The position numbers and the translations under genes were made by a program. A model generated the notes under the pieces. It was not told the DNA's origin and made no database searches. It worked only from the letters and a program-made list of their open reading frames with translations. Shown here one piece after another: positions 17,487 through 26,605 of a stretch of 64,000 bases of DNA (positions are counted from its first letter, which is position 1; each line of letters opens with the position of its first letter). Location of the stretch: assembly GCF_001865575.2 (NCBI RefSeq), contig NZ_CP017562.2, positions 744,001 through 808,000 on the forward strand, written 5' to 3'. Source of the stretch: Paraburkholderia sprentiae WSM5005 (GTDB lineage: Bacteria; Pseudomonadota; Gammaproteobacteria; Burkholderiales; Burkholderiaceae).

Positions 17487-19105
17487 GAGGCCTGGCCGGA
17501 GCAGGGAAGGGAAGAAAAGCGGCTATCGCGACGGATATCGCTGATGTTTTCGTGCGACTCTCGATTCGCGTGGCTGGCCGGCGAAGCGGCCGAGGGGATG
17601 TTTGCGGTCGCCTCGAACCCGCCGCCGAGCGCCCTGATCAACGCGATATGAGCGTCGCGGCGTTGCCCGTTGAGTTCGAGAAGACGCAACTGATCATCGA
17701 GCCGCATGTCACGCAGCGCCAGCACGTCCGCCTGCGGGACGAGGCCACGGCGTTGCCGTTCGGTGGCGACGGTGAGCATCCTGTCGCGCGCCGCGACTAT
17801 CTGTGTCTGTGCGTCGATGAGTGCGGTGACGTTGCGCATCGTCGCGATGGAACGGGCGACCTCGGCTAGCGCGCCGTCAAGCGTCTTGTTGTACAGCGCG
17901 ATCATTTCGTCGGCTTGCGCGTAGTCGCCATGCAGTTGTGAGCGCAGACGCGCGCGGTCGAATACCGGCAACGAAACGGCAGGGCCCAATGCGAAGAAGA
18001 GCGACGCGCTCGAAAACAGCGAGCCGAGGCTGAGCGACGCCAGGCCGCCCGCCGCGGACAGATTGATGTTCGGATAGAACGCCGCGCGCGTTGCCGCGAT
18101 CTTTGCGGTCGCGGCCTGCACGCGCAACTTTGCGGCGACGACGTCCGGGCGCCGGCCGAGCAGGTCGAATGGCAGGTTCGCGGGCACCGAGATAGCCGCG
18201 GCGTCGGCGTTGGCAAGCGTCGGGCGCCGCAATGCGAGACCGCGTTCCGGCCCCTCTCCGGTCAGGACACCGATCTGCAATTGCGTTTGGGTGATCGCAT
18301 CGTCGGTCGTTTGCAATTGCATGCGAAGCGTGGCCTGCTCGATACGTGCCCGCTGTGCGGCGTAGGTGCTGTCGATTCCCCTTGCCTCGCGCGTGCGCCG
18401 GATCTCATCGAGTTGGTCCGCTTGGTGCCGCTTCGCCGCAATCAGATCCCGCTTCGCGTATTCGTCGGCAAGCCGGCCGTATAACGTGACCAGCGACGTG
18501 GTGATGATCAGGCGGGCCTGCTGTTCTTCGACCCGCGCAGCGTCGCGTGCGGACACGAGCTGCTGGGTCACGGCGCGGTTCCTGCCCCACAGGTCCAGGT
18601 CGTAGTTCGCACCGGCGATAACGCTCGCGGGCGAGACCCACGGATCGCTGAAGAGATTGATGGGAACCGTGGTGCCCGCCACATTCACGTCCGCCGCGCC
18701 CTCGACGGCGGGCATGCGCGCTTTGTAGGCCGCCGCCGCGATGCCCCCGGTGAGTCCCGTGCCCGAAGCGAACTGGTCGAGTTGCGATTGCGCCTCGGCC
18801 AGACGCGCGCCGACGGCCTGGATATCCGGATTGCCGGCGCACGCCTCGGCGATCAATGCATCGAGCTGCGTGTCGTGAAACGACTCGAACCATTGCCCTT
18901 GCGGCCATGCGCCGTTCGCGGCCTTCGCATCTTGAGCGGTCCGCGCGAGCGCCTCGGGGCCCGGCGAACGCATCGCAAGCGGATGGTAAGGGCTGTTGTC
19001 CGCGCAACCCGCGACTGCGCACAGCGCGCATAGGGAAACGGTGGACACGAACGCCGTCCATAGGCGCTTTCGTGCAAAGCCGATGCGGCAAGAATCGGTC
19101 GTCAT
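17483..19105 (-). CDS. NodT-family outer-membrane efflux lipoprotein of the rhamnolipid exporter
   Basis: This 540-residue TolC-like protein has a lipoprotein leader with lipobox CAVAGC (Cys near residue 34). The two outer-membrane-efflux repeats contain GANYDLDLWGRNRAVTQQLV and FFALGPAVSLPVFDRARLRS, typical of the NodT group. It forms the outer-membrane channel for the adjacent EmrA and EmrB-like partners. The gap to rhlC is 3 bp, and its 3' end overlaps the adaptor gene. The last 25 residues after the second repeat are low in conservation. Confidence 0.88.
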   Translation of the reverse strand: MTTDSCRIGFARKRLWTAFVSTVSLCALCAVAGCADNSPYHPLAMRSPGPEALARTAQDAKAANGAWPQGQWFESFHDTQLDALIAEACAGNPDIQAVGARLAEAQSQLDQFASGTGLTGGIAAAAYKARMPAVEGAADVNVAGTTVPINLFSDPWVSPASVIAGANYDLDLWGRNRAVTQQLVSARDAARVEEQQARLIITTSLVTLYGRLADEYAKRDLIAAKRHQADQLDEIRRTREARGIDSTYAAQRARIEQATLRMQLQTTDDAITQTQLQIGVLTGEGPERGLALRRPTLANADAAAISVPANLPFDLLGRRPDVVAAKLRVQAATAKIAATRAAFYPNINLSAAGGLASLSLGSLFSSASLFFALGPAVSLPVFDRARLRSQLHGDYAQADEMIALYNKTLDGALAEVARSIATMRNVTALIDAQTQIVAARDRMLTVATERQRRGLVPQADVLALRDMRLDDQLRLLELNGQRRDAHIALIRALGGGFEATANIPSAASPASHANRESHENISDIRRDSRFSSLPCSGQAS

Positions 19106-19108
19106 CGG

Positions 19109-20089
19109 TCAGCCGTGCCCGAGGCGCGCCGCAAGCCGCGGGCGCGCCGTTTCGAGCGGACCGAGCCGACCGAGAAGGCCGTCGAGGATCCCGCAACCGA
19201 TACTGGATAGTTTCGCCAGCTTGCCGGACTCGAAGAGCAGCACCTGAAAGACTTGCAGCAGTGTGATGAAATTGGGCACGAGCGCGACCGGCAGGGACGG
19301 GACATATTGAACGCAAAGGTGCATGCCATTACGCGCCATGTAATAGCGTCGAAAAGCCGGGTGATTCATCGACGTGATGCGCACCGGGCCGAGACGATGT
19401 TGCCTTTTGTGGCCGATGCGATGCAACAGCGTGAGCCGCGGCTCGACATAGAACTGGACGCCGCACAGCAGTGCGCGCAACGAATATTCGGTGTCGACAT
19501 GATCGATGAACAGCGCTTCCGCGAACGCACCGAGGCGCTCGTACGCGAGGCGCGAGATGACGCAACCGGAGGACAGCAGAAAGGAGCACGGCTGCAAGGA
19601 TGCGTCCGGTTCGAACACCAGCGTGCGAATCGAAAAGCCGTTGCTCACCATCTGCGGCAGGAAGTGCCTGACGTTCTCGTCGTAAATGCGCGGTCCGATC
19701 GCGAAAGCTCGTGGCCCGAGCGCCTTGCATGACTCGAGCATCAACCGGAAGTAATCGGTGCTCACCTGCGAATCCTGATCCAATAGCGCGACGGCGCCGA
19801 GGCCGCGTTCGAACATCCGCGCAAGGCCCCGGTTATAAGCACCGGCAATGCCGCCGCGATTCGCGTTGCACAGATACTCCGCGCCGTGCGCGTTCAGCGC
19901 ATCAGCCAGCGTGCGGGAGGCCGCCGGCGAGTTATCGACGACCAGCAGCGGCGCGCCCTGCACGCACAGTTCGAGCAGATGAGTCAGGTGCTCGGAAGTT
20001 GGGCGGTACAACACCACCAGCGCACCGAGCAGCGGCACGGTGTAAGCGGCGCTGGCCGCAGCGCCGGGAGAGGAGATCGTCTGGCTCAT
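19109..20089 (-). CDS. rhlC: Rhamnosyltransferase 2 RhlC (glycosyltransferase family 2)
   Basis: This 326-residue enzyme adds the second dTDP-L-rhamnose to mono-rhamnolipid. The GT2 core has LLGALVVLYRPTSEHL, the nucleotide-binding VDNSP, NRGGIAGAYNRGLA, the metal motif LLDQDSQVS, and FIDHVDTEYSLRALL further down, all as in RhlC. The ATG at 20089 has an AGGGTGA site upstream; the frame running on to 20821 is antisense to the exporter gene. It lies between the exporter and the outer-membrane factor, the order known from Burkholderia rhl clusters. Confidence 0.9.
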   Translation of the reverse strand: MSQTISSPGAAASAAYTVPLLGALVVLYRPTSEHLTHLLELCVQGAPLLVVDNSPAASRTLADALNAHGAEYLCNANRGGIAGAYNRGLARMFERGLGAVALLDQDSQVSTDYFRLMLESCKALGPRAFAIGPRIYDENVRHFLPQMVSNGFSIRTLVFEPDASLQPCSFLLSSGCVISRLAYERLGAFAEALFIDHVDTEYSLRALLCGVQFYVEPRLTLLHRIGHKRQHRLGPVRITSMNHPAFRRYYMARNGMHLCVQYVPSLPVALVPNFITLLQVFQVLLFESGKLAKLSSIGCGILDGLLGRLGPLETARPRLAARLGHG

Positions 20090-20121
20090 GATCGTCACCC
20101 TGTCAGGAGTATTAATGTGGA

Positions 20122-21690
20122 TTAATGTCCGGCGCGCTGGGCCGATACGCCGCGCCAGGGTTTGGTGGCCCACATCAGCGCCGCGAGCGCGAGGCACACG
20201 AGGCTCGCCACGTAAAACAGGTCGTTGGTCGCCATCATGTACGCCTGTTGCTGAACGACATCGCGGATGGCCGCTAATGGGTTGGCGCCGAATCCGAGCG
20301 TTTGCAGCGACCGCGTGAAAAGGCCGGTGCCGTCGGATGCCTGCGTGACAGACTGCGCAAGTGTGCCGTAGTGATGTGCCGCACGGTTGTCCCACCAGGT
20401 CACGCTGAGCGCGGTGCCGAGCGCGGCGGACAGCGTGCGCAGGAAGTTCGACAGACCCGATGCGGCAGCGAGCTTCTCGTTGGGAACGCGCGACAGAATC
20501 GCTGCGCTCAGCGGAATGAAAAAGCACGGCAGGCCGATACCTTGAATAAACGTTGGCGTGACGATTTGCCAGAAAGACATCGTCAGCGTGAAGTGCGCGT
20601 CCCATGCCAGCACCGCGAAAAACACGAGAAAGCCGAACGACGTCACGACGCGAGCATCGAACCGGTCCAGAAAAATCCCTATCAGCATGGAAAAGACGAG
20701 GGCGAGGATGCCGAGTGGCGCAACGCTCAGTCCGGCCTGAAACGCGGAGTAGCCCATCACGGTTTGTAGCCACAGCGGAAAGATGACGCCGATTACCGAG
20801 AAGCTCACCATCCCGAGACAAATGATCGCGACGCCAAAAGAGAAAGTGCGGTCGCGAAACAGGTCGAGGTCGATGACAGGGAAAGGTTCAGCCGACTCCC
20901 AGATCAACAGGCAAGTCAGCGCGAGCGCGGCCATCAACGACAGCGCAACGATCAGCGGCGAATCGAACCAGCCGTGGTCGCGCCCGAGGTCGAGCACGGC
21001 CTGTAGTGCGCCCACCCCGACGACGAGCAGCACGATGCCCATCATGTCGATCGGCGGCTGCCGGATATCCGGACGCTCGCGCGGCAACAACGCGGTGCAG
21101 GCCGCGAAGGCGAACAGACCGATCGGCAGATTGATGAAGAAGATCCACGGCCAGGAGAATTGATCGATGATCCAGCCACCGAGCACCGGACCGAAGATCG
21201 GCGCGAGCAGAACGGTCATTGCCCAGAGTGCAAGCGCGAGCACACGCTTTTGCGGCGGAAATGAGCGCAACAGGATGGCCTGCGAAAGCGGCACCATCGG
21301 ACCTGAAAAGAGTCCCTGTATGGCGCGGCATAGAACGAGCAGTTCCAGGTTGCCGGCGATGCCGCACAGCAGCGACGTCAGCGTGAACAGCAGCACCGAC
21401 CAGACGAAAAGGCGCGCTTCGCCGATCCTCTGCGACAGCCACCCCGTCAGCGGAATCGCGATAGCCGCCGCGACCGAATAGGAGCTGATGACCCACGTCG
21501 CCTGGGAATTCGACACGGCAAGGCTGCCGGCGATGGACGGCACGGCGACGTTCGTGACCGTCGAGTCGAGCACCTCGATGAAGGTGGCGAGCGAGAGCGC
21601 GACGGTCAGCAACGCGAGCCACGCACCGCGCAGTGGCGGCGCGTCGCGGCCGCCGACGTCCTGTATGACCATGCCGCTCGAAGTACTCAT
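20122..21690 (-). CDS. MFS (DHA2/EmrB-type) transporter of the rhamnolipid cluster
   Basis: This 522-residue protein has about 14 membrane segments. The EmrB/QacA hallmarks are FIEVLDSTVTNVAVPSIAG in TM1, NSQATWVISSYSVAAAI, and GPVLGGWIIDQFSWPWIFFI after TM5. With the NodT and EmrA-like proteins it would form a tripartite exporter through both membranes. It lies 24 bp after rhlB and 32 bp before rhlC, as in other Burkholderia rhl clusters. A role in rhamnolipid export is inferred from that conserved position. Confidence 0.88.
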   Translation of the reverse strand: MSTSSGMVIQDVGGRDAPPLRGAWLALLTVALSLATFIEVLDSTVTNVAVPSIAGSLAVSNSQATWVISSYSVAAAIAIPLTGWLSQRIGEARLFVWSVLLFTLTSLLCGIAGNLELLVLCRAIQGLFSGPMVPLSQAILLRSFPPQKRVLALALWAMTVLLAPIFGPVLGGWIIDQFSWPWIFFINLPIGLFAFAACTALLPRERPDIRQPPIDMMGIVLLVVGVGALQAVLDLGRDHGWFDSPLIVALSLMAALALTCLLIWESAEPFPVIDLDLFRDRTFSFGVAIICLGMVSFSVIGVIFPLWLQTVMGYSAFQAGLSVAPLGILALVFSMLIGIFLDRFDARVVTSFGFLVFFAVLAWDAHFTLTMSFWQIVTPTFIQGIGLPCFFIPLSAAILSRVPNEKLAAASGLSNFLRTLSAALGTALSVTWWDNRAAHHYGTLAQSVTQASDGTGLFTRSLQTLGFGANPLAAIRDVVQQQAYMMATNDLFYVASLVCLALAALMWATKPWRGVSAQRAGH

Positions 21691-21714
21691 GTGGACAGTA
21701 TTTCCCGAAGTCGT

Positions 21715-22989
21715 TCAGGCGACCGAACGGATGCTGAGGTCGCCGCGCTGATCTGCACAGCGTTCGATATATCGCGCGGCCGCCTCGCAGGCGTCGGGAG
21801 CTGCGTCGATGAGCCGTTTGACGAGCGTGCAACGGGCGGTCACGAGCTTGTCCGTGGTGACGCGCATGAGTGCCGCGGCCTGCGCCTTGCCGCTTGCAGG
21901 ACTATCGATGCGAAGGCCGCAGCCGCTTTTCGCCACGCGCTGCGCATTGTCGAACTGGTCGTGCGCGAATGGGGTGACGACCTGTGGAACGCCAGCCGCG
22001 TATGCGAGCGCCGCCGTGCCGATTCCGCCGTGATGGACCATGGCCGCGCAGTGCGGCAGCAGCATTCGCAGGGGTACGAAGTCGCGCACCAGCACGTCGC
22101 GGCGCGCGAGCGCCCGGGCTGCGGAGGTGCCGGCGAGCACGATCGCGCGGGCACCCGTGCGGCGCACGGCTTCGTCGACGGCGCTCAAATAGATCCGCTC
22201 GTCGATCAGCGAGGAGCCTGGCGTGAACACGACCGGACGTTCGCCCGACGCGACGAAGGCGCGCAGTTCGTCGTCGAAGGCGTTGGGCGCTACATCGTTG
22301 AAGAGGGGAAAGCCCGCCATGAAATGATTGCGCGGCCAGTCCGGTTGAGCAGGGGCAAACCAGTCCGGGAACAGACACAGCACGCCGTCGGGCGAGTGCA
22401 GCCACTGGCCGAGTATGCGGTTCGCGGGCGCAAGCCCAAGCTTTTCCCGGACGTCGTTCAGAGCAGGTCCGCACGCCTTGTCGAGCACGCCTTTTTCGAT
22501 CATTTCCATGCACTTTGCCCTGACGGATAGCGGCAGCCACATCGGCACGGTCAGACGCTTGTGCGTGGGAGGAGCGCTTGCGGAAAGCAGCGTCGAAGGC
22601 GACACCTGGACCGATACGTAGGGCGTGCCATGAACCTCTTGCATCAGACGCGCGGCGAACGCCCACAGCGAGCCGACCAGTATGGTGTCCGAGGTCGCGA
22701 TCGCGGCGAGCGCATCGAAGTGAGGACGGATAGTCGGTGCGATGACGGTCCATAGCGTGCGAAACGAGGTCCGCCGGTTCCACAGCGCCGGGCTTGCAAT
22801 CGCCCGCGCATACTCGTCCCACGTACCGATCGGAACGAACGCGAAGCCGTGTTGTGCCGCGAGCGCGGCGAATTGCGGATGCGTGCAGAACACGATCCGA
22901 TGTCCGCGTTCTGCCAGGGTTCGCGCAATGCCGATGAACGGATGAACGTCGCCTGCCGAGCCGATTGCGGTAATGACGATTTGTGCCAT
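21715..22989 (-). CDS. rhlB: Rhamnosyltransferase 1 RhlB (glycosyltransferase family 1-like)
   Basis: This 424-residue enzyme joins L-rhamnose to the lipid 3-(3-hydroxyalkanoyloxy)alkanoate made by RhlA. The N-terminal domain starts QIVITAIGSAGDVHPFIGIA, and the C-terminal nucleotide-sugar site reads LPHCAAMVHHGGIGTAALAY, both as in RhlB/MGT-type enzymes. The start at 22989 places the first strand directly at the N-terminus; a GGAG lies about 14 bases upstream. The gap to the methyltransferase gene is 17 bp. Confidence 0.9.
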   Translation of the reverse strand: MAQIVITAIGSAGDVHPFIGIARTLAERGHRIVFCTHPQFAALAAQHGFAFVPIGTWDEYARAIASPALWNRRTSFRTLWTVIAPTIRPHFDALAAIATSDTILVGSLWAFAARLMQEVHGTPYVSVQVSPSTLLSASAPPTHKRLTVPMWLPLSVRAKCMEMIEKGVLDKACGPALNDVREKLGLAPANRILGQWLHSPDGVLCLFPDWFAPAQPDWPRNHFMAGFPLFNDVAPNAFDDELRAFVASGERPVVFTPGSSLIDERIYLSAVDEAVRRTGARAIVLAGTSAARALARRDVLVRDFVPLRMLLPHCAAMVHHGGIGTAALAYAAGVPQVVTPFAHDQFDNAQRVAKSGCGLRIDSPASGKAQAAALMRVTTDKLVTARCTLVKRLIDAAPDACEAAARYIERCADQRGDLSIRSVA

Positions 22990-23006
22990 GGTTTGCTCGC
23001 GACTCC

Positions 23007-23573
23007 TCAATAGAGCCACGGCACGAGCGCCCGTACCTCCTCGCGATAGGCACGGTAGGGCGTACCGAAATGCTCGGAGAGCCACCGCTCCTCGACGCGC
23101 ACCTTATACGCGAGCGAAGCGAAGATCAGTATGAAGCCGGTCACGCCGCGCCATTGTCCGTTGACGAGCGCGGCGCCGGCAATCGCCAGCAGGCAACCCG
23201 AGTAGATCGGATGACGCACGAGCGCGTAAGGGCCGCTGCGGACGAGTTCGTGGTCGGCTTTCAACGTGACCGACACGCTCCAGTTAGGCCCGAGATGGCG
23301 ACGGCCCCACACTGAGAAAGCGAGACCCGCCACGACGATCGCGAGGCCGAGCCATTGCTGAAAATCGAAATGAGCGCCCGCCGGGCTCGAGACGGCGACG
23401 CCGTCCGGCAACATAACCAGCGCGCAGCCGATGATGAGCGGGATCGACTGAAGCGTGCGTGAAAGTCGATCCTCGCGCTTTAGGGTCTGCTTCACGCCGG
23501 ACGACGCTTTCAACCAGTAAGCGACCCAGACGGCCCAGGGGCCGAGAACGGCAAGCGTGTGATAGATCGTCAT
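23007..23573 (-). CDS. Isoprenylcysteine carboxyl-methyltransferase-family membrane protein inside the rhl operon
   Basis: This 188-residue integral membrane protein has about four or five hydrophobic segments. The ICMT/PEMT-type S-adenosylmethionine site is visible in VRSGPYALVRHPIYSG and in the C-terminal KVRVEERWLSEHFGTPYRAYR with its paired acidic residues. Such enzymes methylate carboxylates or lipid head groups at the membrane. The ATG overlaps the rhlA stop by 4 bp and rhlB follows after 17 bp, so it is co-translated with the rhamnolipid enzymes. The usual cluster has no gene here. A rhamnolipid or lipid-precursor carboxyl as substrate is inferred only from position. Confidence 0.8.
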   Translation of the reverse strand: MTIYHTLAVLGPWAVWVAYWLKASSGVKQTLKREDRLSRTLQSIPLIIGCALVMLPDGVAVSSPAGAHFDFQQWLGLAIVVAGLAFSVWGRRHLGPNWSVSVTLKADHELVRSGPYALVRHPIYSGCLLAIAGAALVNGQWRGVTGFILIFASLAYKVRVEERWLSEHFGTPYRAYREEVRALVPWLY

Positions 23574-24496
23574 TTTCCGCTCCCGAATTCGACGTTCAGC
23601 CCCGAGTGGGCAAACGTTTGCGTTTCTGCCGCGGAAGACAGCGCGTCGAGCCGTGAACGATCGAACTCCTGGTTGACGCCGAAGAAGCCGAGAATCTCTT
23701 GGCGCATCGTGGCGGCCTGCGCCCGTCCTTCGAGTTCAAGGAAATGCCCGGTGTTCGGTGCGGTCGCGAACTGCGCGTGACGGATGTAGTGCGCCATGGC
23801 GCGAATGTCGTGCGCAGTGGTGTATTCGTCGAGCTCGCCGTTGATGAACTTCACCCGGCAGCGAATGTTCGCCAATTGATCCAGATAGGTTTCGGGCCTT
23901 AACGTCAGTATCTGCTCGACGTGAAAGGCGACCTGGCTTTGCTCTTCCTTCGGCAGGCTCGTCAGATAGCGGTAGTTCAGGAGTTTCAGTATGCGCGGCA
24001 GATGTTTGCCTACGGTGTCGTTCAGCAGTTGCGCGGCTTGCAGATTCTCCCCCGTATCGAGCAGATGCCTCGCTTGCGTCACATAGGCGACCATCGCCTC
24101 GTTGAGAAACGGTGAGAAGGAGCCGATTACCGCCCGCTCGATAGAAGCAGGCTGGCGCGCCAGCGCGAGCAATGACGCGAGTCCTCCCCATGACACCGAA
24201 TACAGGAAGCGAGGCTCGAAGTGTTGAATCAGGCGCAGCAGGATTTCGACTTCGTCCTCTTTCGTCAGGAGGGAACCCGCCCGATTGTGCTGCTTTGATT
24301 GCCCCGCATAAGGCAGGTCGAAGCAAATTACGTTATATCGCTCGCCGAGATACTTGATTGTCTGTCCGAACGATGCTGTTGTCGCTAAAGCGCCATTCAC
24401 CAGTATTACGGTTTTGCGACCGACTTCAAAAATATGCGATTCGACTTGTACTTTAAGTGAGTTAGGTAAACGAAAGATAATTTTTTCGACGGACAT
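23570..24496 (-). CDS. rhlA: RhlA, 3-(3-hydroxyalkanoyloxy)alkanoate synthase
   Basis: This 308-residue alpha/beta-hydrolase-fold enzyme condenses two 3-hydroxyacyl chains to the lipid part of rhamnolipids. The catalytic triad sits at S102 (YSVSWGG), D223 (NGELDEY) and H251 (NTGHFLELEG), the same numbers as in Pseudomonas RhlA. FDLPYAGQSKQHN is also shared. The ATG at 24496 is preceded by GGGAGG five bases upstream. It is the first gene of the seven-gene rhl operon. Confidence 0.93.
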   Translation of the reverse strand: MSVEKIIFRLPNSLKVQVESHIFEVGRKTVILVNGALATTASFGQTIKYLGERYNVICFDLPYAGQSKQHNRAGSLLTKEDEVEILLRLIQHFEPRFLYSVSWGGLASLLALARQPASIERAVIGSFSPFLNEAMVAYVTQARHLLDTGENLQAAQLLNDTVGKHLPRILKLLNYRYLTSLPKEEQSQVAFHVEQILTLRPETYLDQLANIRCRVKFINGELDEYTTAHDIRAMAHYIRHAQFATAPNTGHFLELEGRAQAATMRQEILGFFGVNQEFDRSRLDALSSAAETQTFAHSGLNVEFGSGK

Positions 24497-25377
24497 AGGG
24501 CCTCCCGCATTTGAAAATGCATGACGAATTGACGTTTATATGTCGGCGACAATGCGGCAGACGCGACCGGACACAGACAGATAAGCTGCTGAAATCAATC
24601 GCATTTAGTGGTGGTTCGGCGCAATGTCCGGCGAATGGATATTGTCTTAACAAATATGAAAAATCAAGCGCGTTTCTTAATTTTTTTACAAGAAAATTGC
24701 GTAAAAAATACTGATTCATGCTTAATGAATTATTATTTTTCCGGAGATCGCCGATAAGCATCATTAGCATGTAAATTCACGGAATCAGAAAAGCAAAGTC
24801 GGTCGGATGCACACGCATCGACGCCATTCACGAGGCGCGAATGTGTGGAAACTAAGCCCGAGGCTTCTCGTTAGCCAAATGCCGGGATGAAGCAAAACGC
24901 CGAAGATCGCCTGCGCCCAGTTCGATTCAACGAATGACGGTTGCACCTCGACAGCGGCCGCGAAGCCGGTACTGGACCGAAGCGCGGCGCCGGGTCGGTA
25001 GGGTGAGTTCGCCGATGCAGGAAGCTACTGTCCGGCCGCTCGATGCTCGTCGGCATTGGCCGACGATCCGTCGGCCGTCGCCGTTATGCGAGCGACGGTT
25101 GTATCTGAAGTGTCAGCGTGCGTCAGAGAAGCGTAGGCTGGCGATTCCCCGTCGTGGCGCCCCTTCGTCCGTCGCATTGCATTTAAAAGCAAAGCCAACA
25201 TAAAATACTCACCGCCTCTGCGCTGACATTGTCTGACCGGTCGAGTACCGGCCAATGCAGTTGAGTGCACCGATAATAGCCGGGGCAGAGTTTCGCGGGC
25301 CCGGGCGACGCGCAGGGCAGCGGGGATCCGGGGACCAATGGCCGGCCCGGCACGTGTCGTTGACGCTGACGCTGACG
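24497..25377. other. Long intergenic region with AT-rich rhl promoter zone
   Basis: About 880 bp separate rhlA from the divergent GntR gene. The part next to rhlA (about 24500-24780) is strikingly AT-rich, with several A and T runs (TTCTTAATTTTTTTACAAG, AATTATTATTTTT), and must hold the operon promoter. A clear CTG-N10-CAG lux-type box was not found by eye. From about 24800 the DNA returns to high GC without a supported gene. At 25362-25377 the hexamer GACGCT repeats in tandem. Confidence 0.5.
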
Positions 25378-25411
25378 TTTGCGGCTGGAAATTCTTCGAT
25401 ATAATACGAAA
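25378..25411 (+). promoter_or_regulatory. Predicted sigma-70 promoter giving a leaderless mRNA
   Basis: A perfect TATAAT at 25400-25405 is preceded 16 bp upstream by TTTGCG at 25378-25383, a moderate -35. The predicted start of transcription, 6-8 bases after the -10, falls on or next to the GntR ATG at 25412, leaving no room for a ribosome site. The spacing is read directly; leaderless translation is inference. Confidence 0.5.
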
Positions 25412-26113
25412 ATGAATACGATTGCGATCCTAGGCCGAGGGACTTCCGGCGAACTCCAGGAACTGGACGGCAGTGACTTCCCGGCTCAGGTGGCGGCAGA
25501 GACACGCAAACTGATCAACCGCGGAGTGCTTGCACCTGGCGTCCAACTGCGACAGTCCGATCTTGCCGAGCGCTTCGGGATTAGCCGAGTGCCCGTGCGT
25601 GAGGCGCTGAAGCTGCTGGCCGCTGAAGGCATCATCGAACACGATCCGAATCGCGGGTTCTTTGTCGCCCAACTGTCGAGCGACGAGGCACGGCAACTCT
25701 ATCGGATGCGGCAAGTGCTCGAAGCTGAATTGCTGATGACGATCGAGTGGCCGACGCCCGCGCAGATGAAGCAACTCAAGGCAATGCTCACGGATCTTGA
25801 GCATTTGCTCAAGGCGGGTAATCGCGAGGGCTGGATCGAGCAACACCGCGCATTCCACGACATGATTTTCGATCTGTCGCCGAACAAGGTGCTTAAGCGT
25901 GAAGTGCTGCGATTGATGCGATTGACCGATCGCTATCGTGCATTGGCCGCAGATATCTCAGCGAACCCTGAACACCGCAATGCGAATATCGAGGCGCGGC
26001 TGGTAAAGGCATTGCAGAGTAGGGATAAAGACTTGCTGCTCGCGACTTACGAAAAGGGGCGCTCAATAGTTTTGAGCGGCTTGATGGCGGTGCTGGCGGC
26101 CCGAGAGACCTGA
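25412..26113 (+). CDS. GntR-family (FadR/FCD subgroup) transcriptional regulator
   Basis: This 233-residue regulator has an N-terminal winged helix with LRQSDLAERFGISRVPVREALKLLAAEGII and a C-terminal all-helical FCD ligand domain with QLYRMRQVLEAELLMTIEW, EQHRAFHDMIFDLSPNK and LMRLTDRYR. The FCD domain usually binds a carboxylic acid through a metal held by Asp and His residues. The ATG at 25412 was chosen over upstream frame because the TATAAT box lies just before it. The gene stands alone, with a terminator 10 bp after its stop, and diverges from rhlA across a long spacer. Its target is unknown. Confidence 0.88.
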   Translation: MNTIAILGRGTSGELQELDGSDFPAQVAAETRKLINRGVLAPGVQLRQSDLAERFGISRVPVREALKLLAAEGIIEHDPNRGFFVAQLSSDEARQLYRMRQVLEAELLMTIEWPTPAQMKQLKAMLTDLEHLLKAGNREGWIEQHRAFHDMIFDLSPNKVLKREVLRLMRLTDRYRALAADISANPEHRNANIEARLVKALQSRDKDLLLATYEKGRSIVLSGLMAVLAARET

Positions 26114-26122
26114 TCAACAGAA

Positions 26123-26145
26123 GGGGCACCCACGGTGCCCCTTTT
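26123..26145 (+). terminator. Rho-independent terminator of the GntR gene
   Basis: GGGGCACC (26123-26130) pairs perfectly with GGTGCCCC (26134-26141) across a three-base loop, followed by TTTT. It begins 10 bases after the GntR stop codon. Confidence 0.9.
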
Positions 26146-26319
26146 CACATCAACGGCCGATTAGAACGTCGTGAGCATGTCGGCGGGTTGCGTGCTTGGG
26201 CGTAGTGGCCTGCGACCGCTAATTGATCGAACTTGATTAGTTGGACCCGCAGTTCGAGATCCAAAGCATGTCGTGGAAATCGAGGTGACGGTCCCCTCCA
26301 CGCGGCCAAAAATCACAGC

Positions 26320-26604
26320 ATGCGTGCCAATTTCGACGATACGTTCGACGCTACAATCGAACAGACGGTAGCTTCGATCCAGCAATTGACGGCGACCGTG
26401 CAGAACAACGCGGCGAATGCCAGACAGGGCCTCGAACTCGCACAGGCTACATCGGACTTGGCAAACAGCGGTGGAGAGGTCATGAAAGAGGTCGTGACCA
26501 AGTCATATCTGACCATCAGGCAATCCGACGGCACGCTGGCCCTTCGGCCACCGTGGATGGCAGACGAGGACGCTGCACGCATGCGCGTCGTTCTCAAGCC
26601 ATAA
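26320..26604 (+). pseudogene. Fragment of a methyl-accepting chemotaxis protein
   Basis: Between about 26359 and 26495 the frame reads like the start of a chemoreceptor signalling domain: IQQLTATVQNNAANARQG, then ATSDLANSGGEVMKEVV. This aligns with the [16 protein letters not shown] region of the intact receptor at 13595-15295. Membrane segments, HAMP and the conserved tip are missing. The codons after about 26500 no longer resemble the family. It is a relic with no expected function. Confidence 0.7.
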
Positions 26605-26605
26605 G

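Noticed and set aside
25362..25377. GACGCT tandem repeat as a regulatory or CRISPR-like repeat
   Set aside because: Only two and a half hexamers, no spacers; noted but not treated as a feature.
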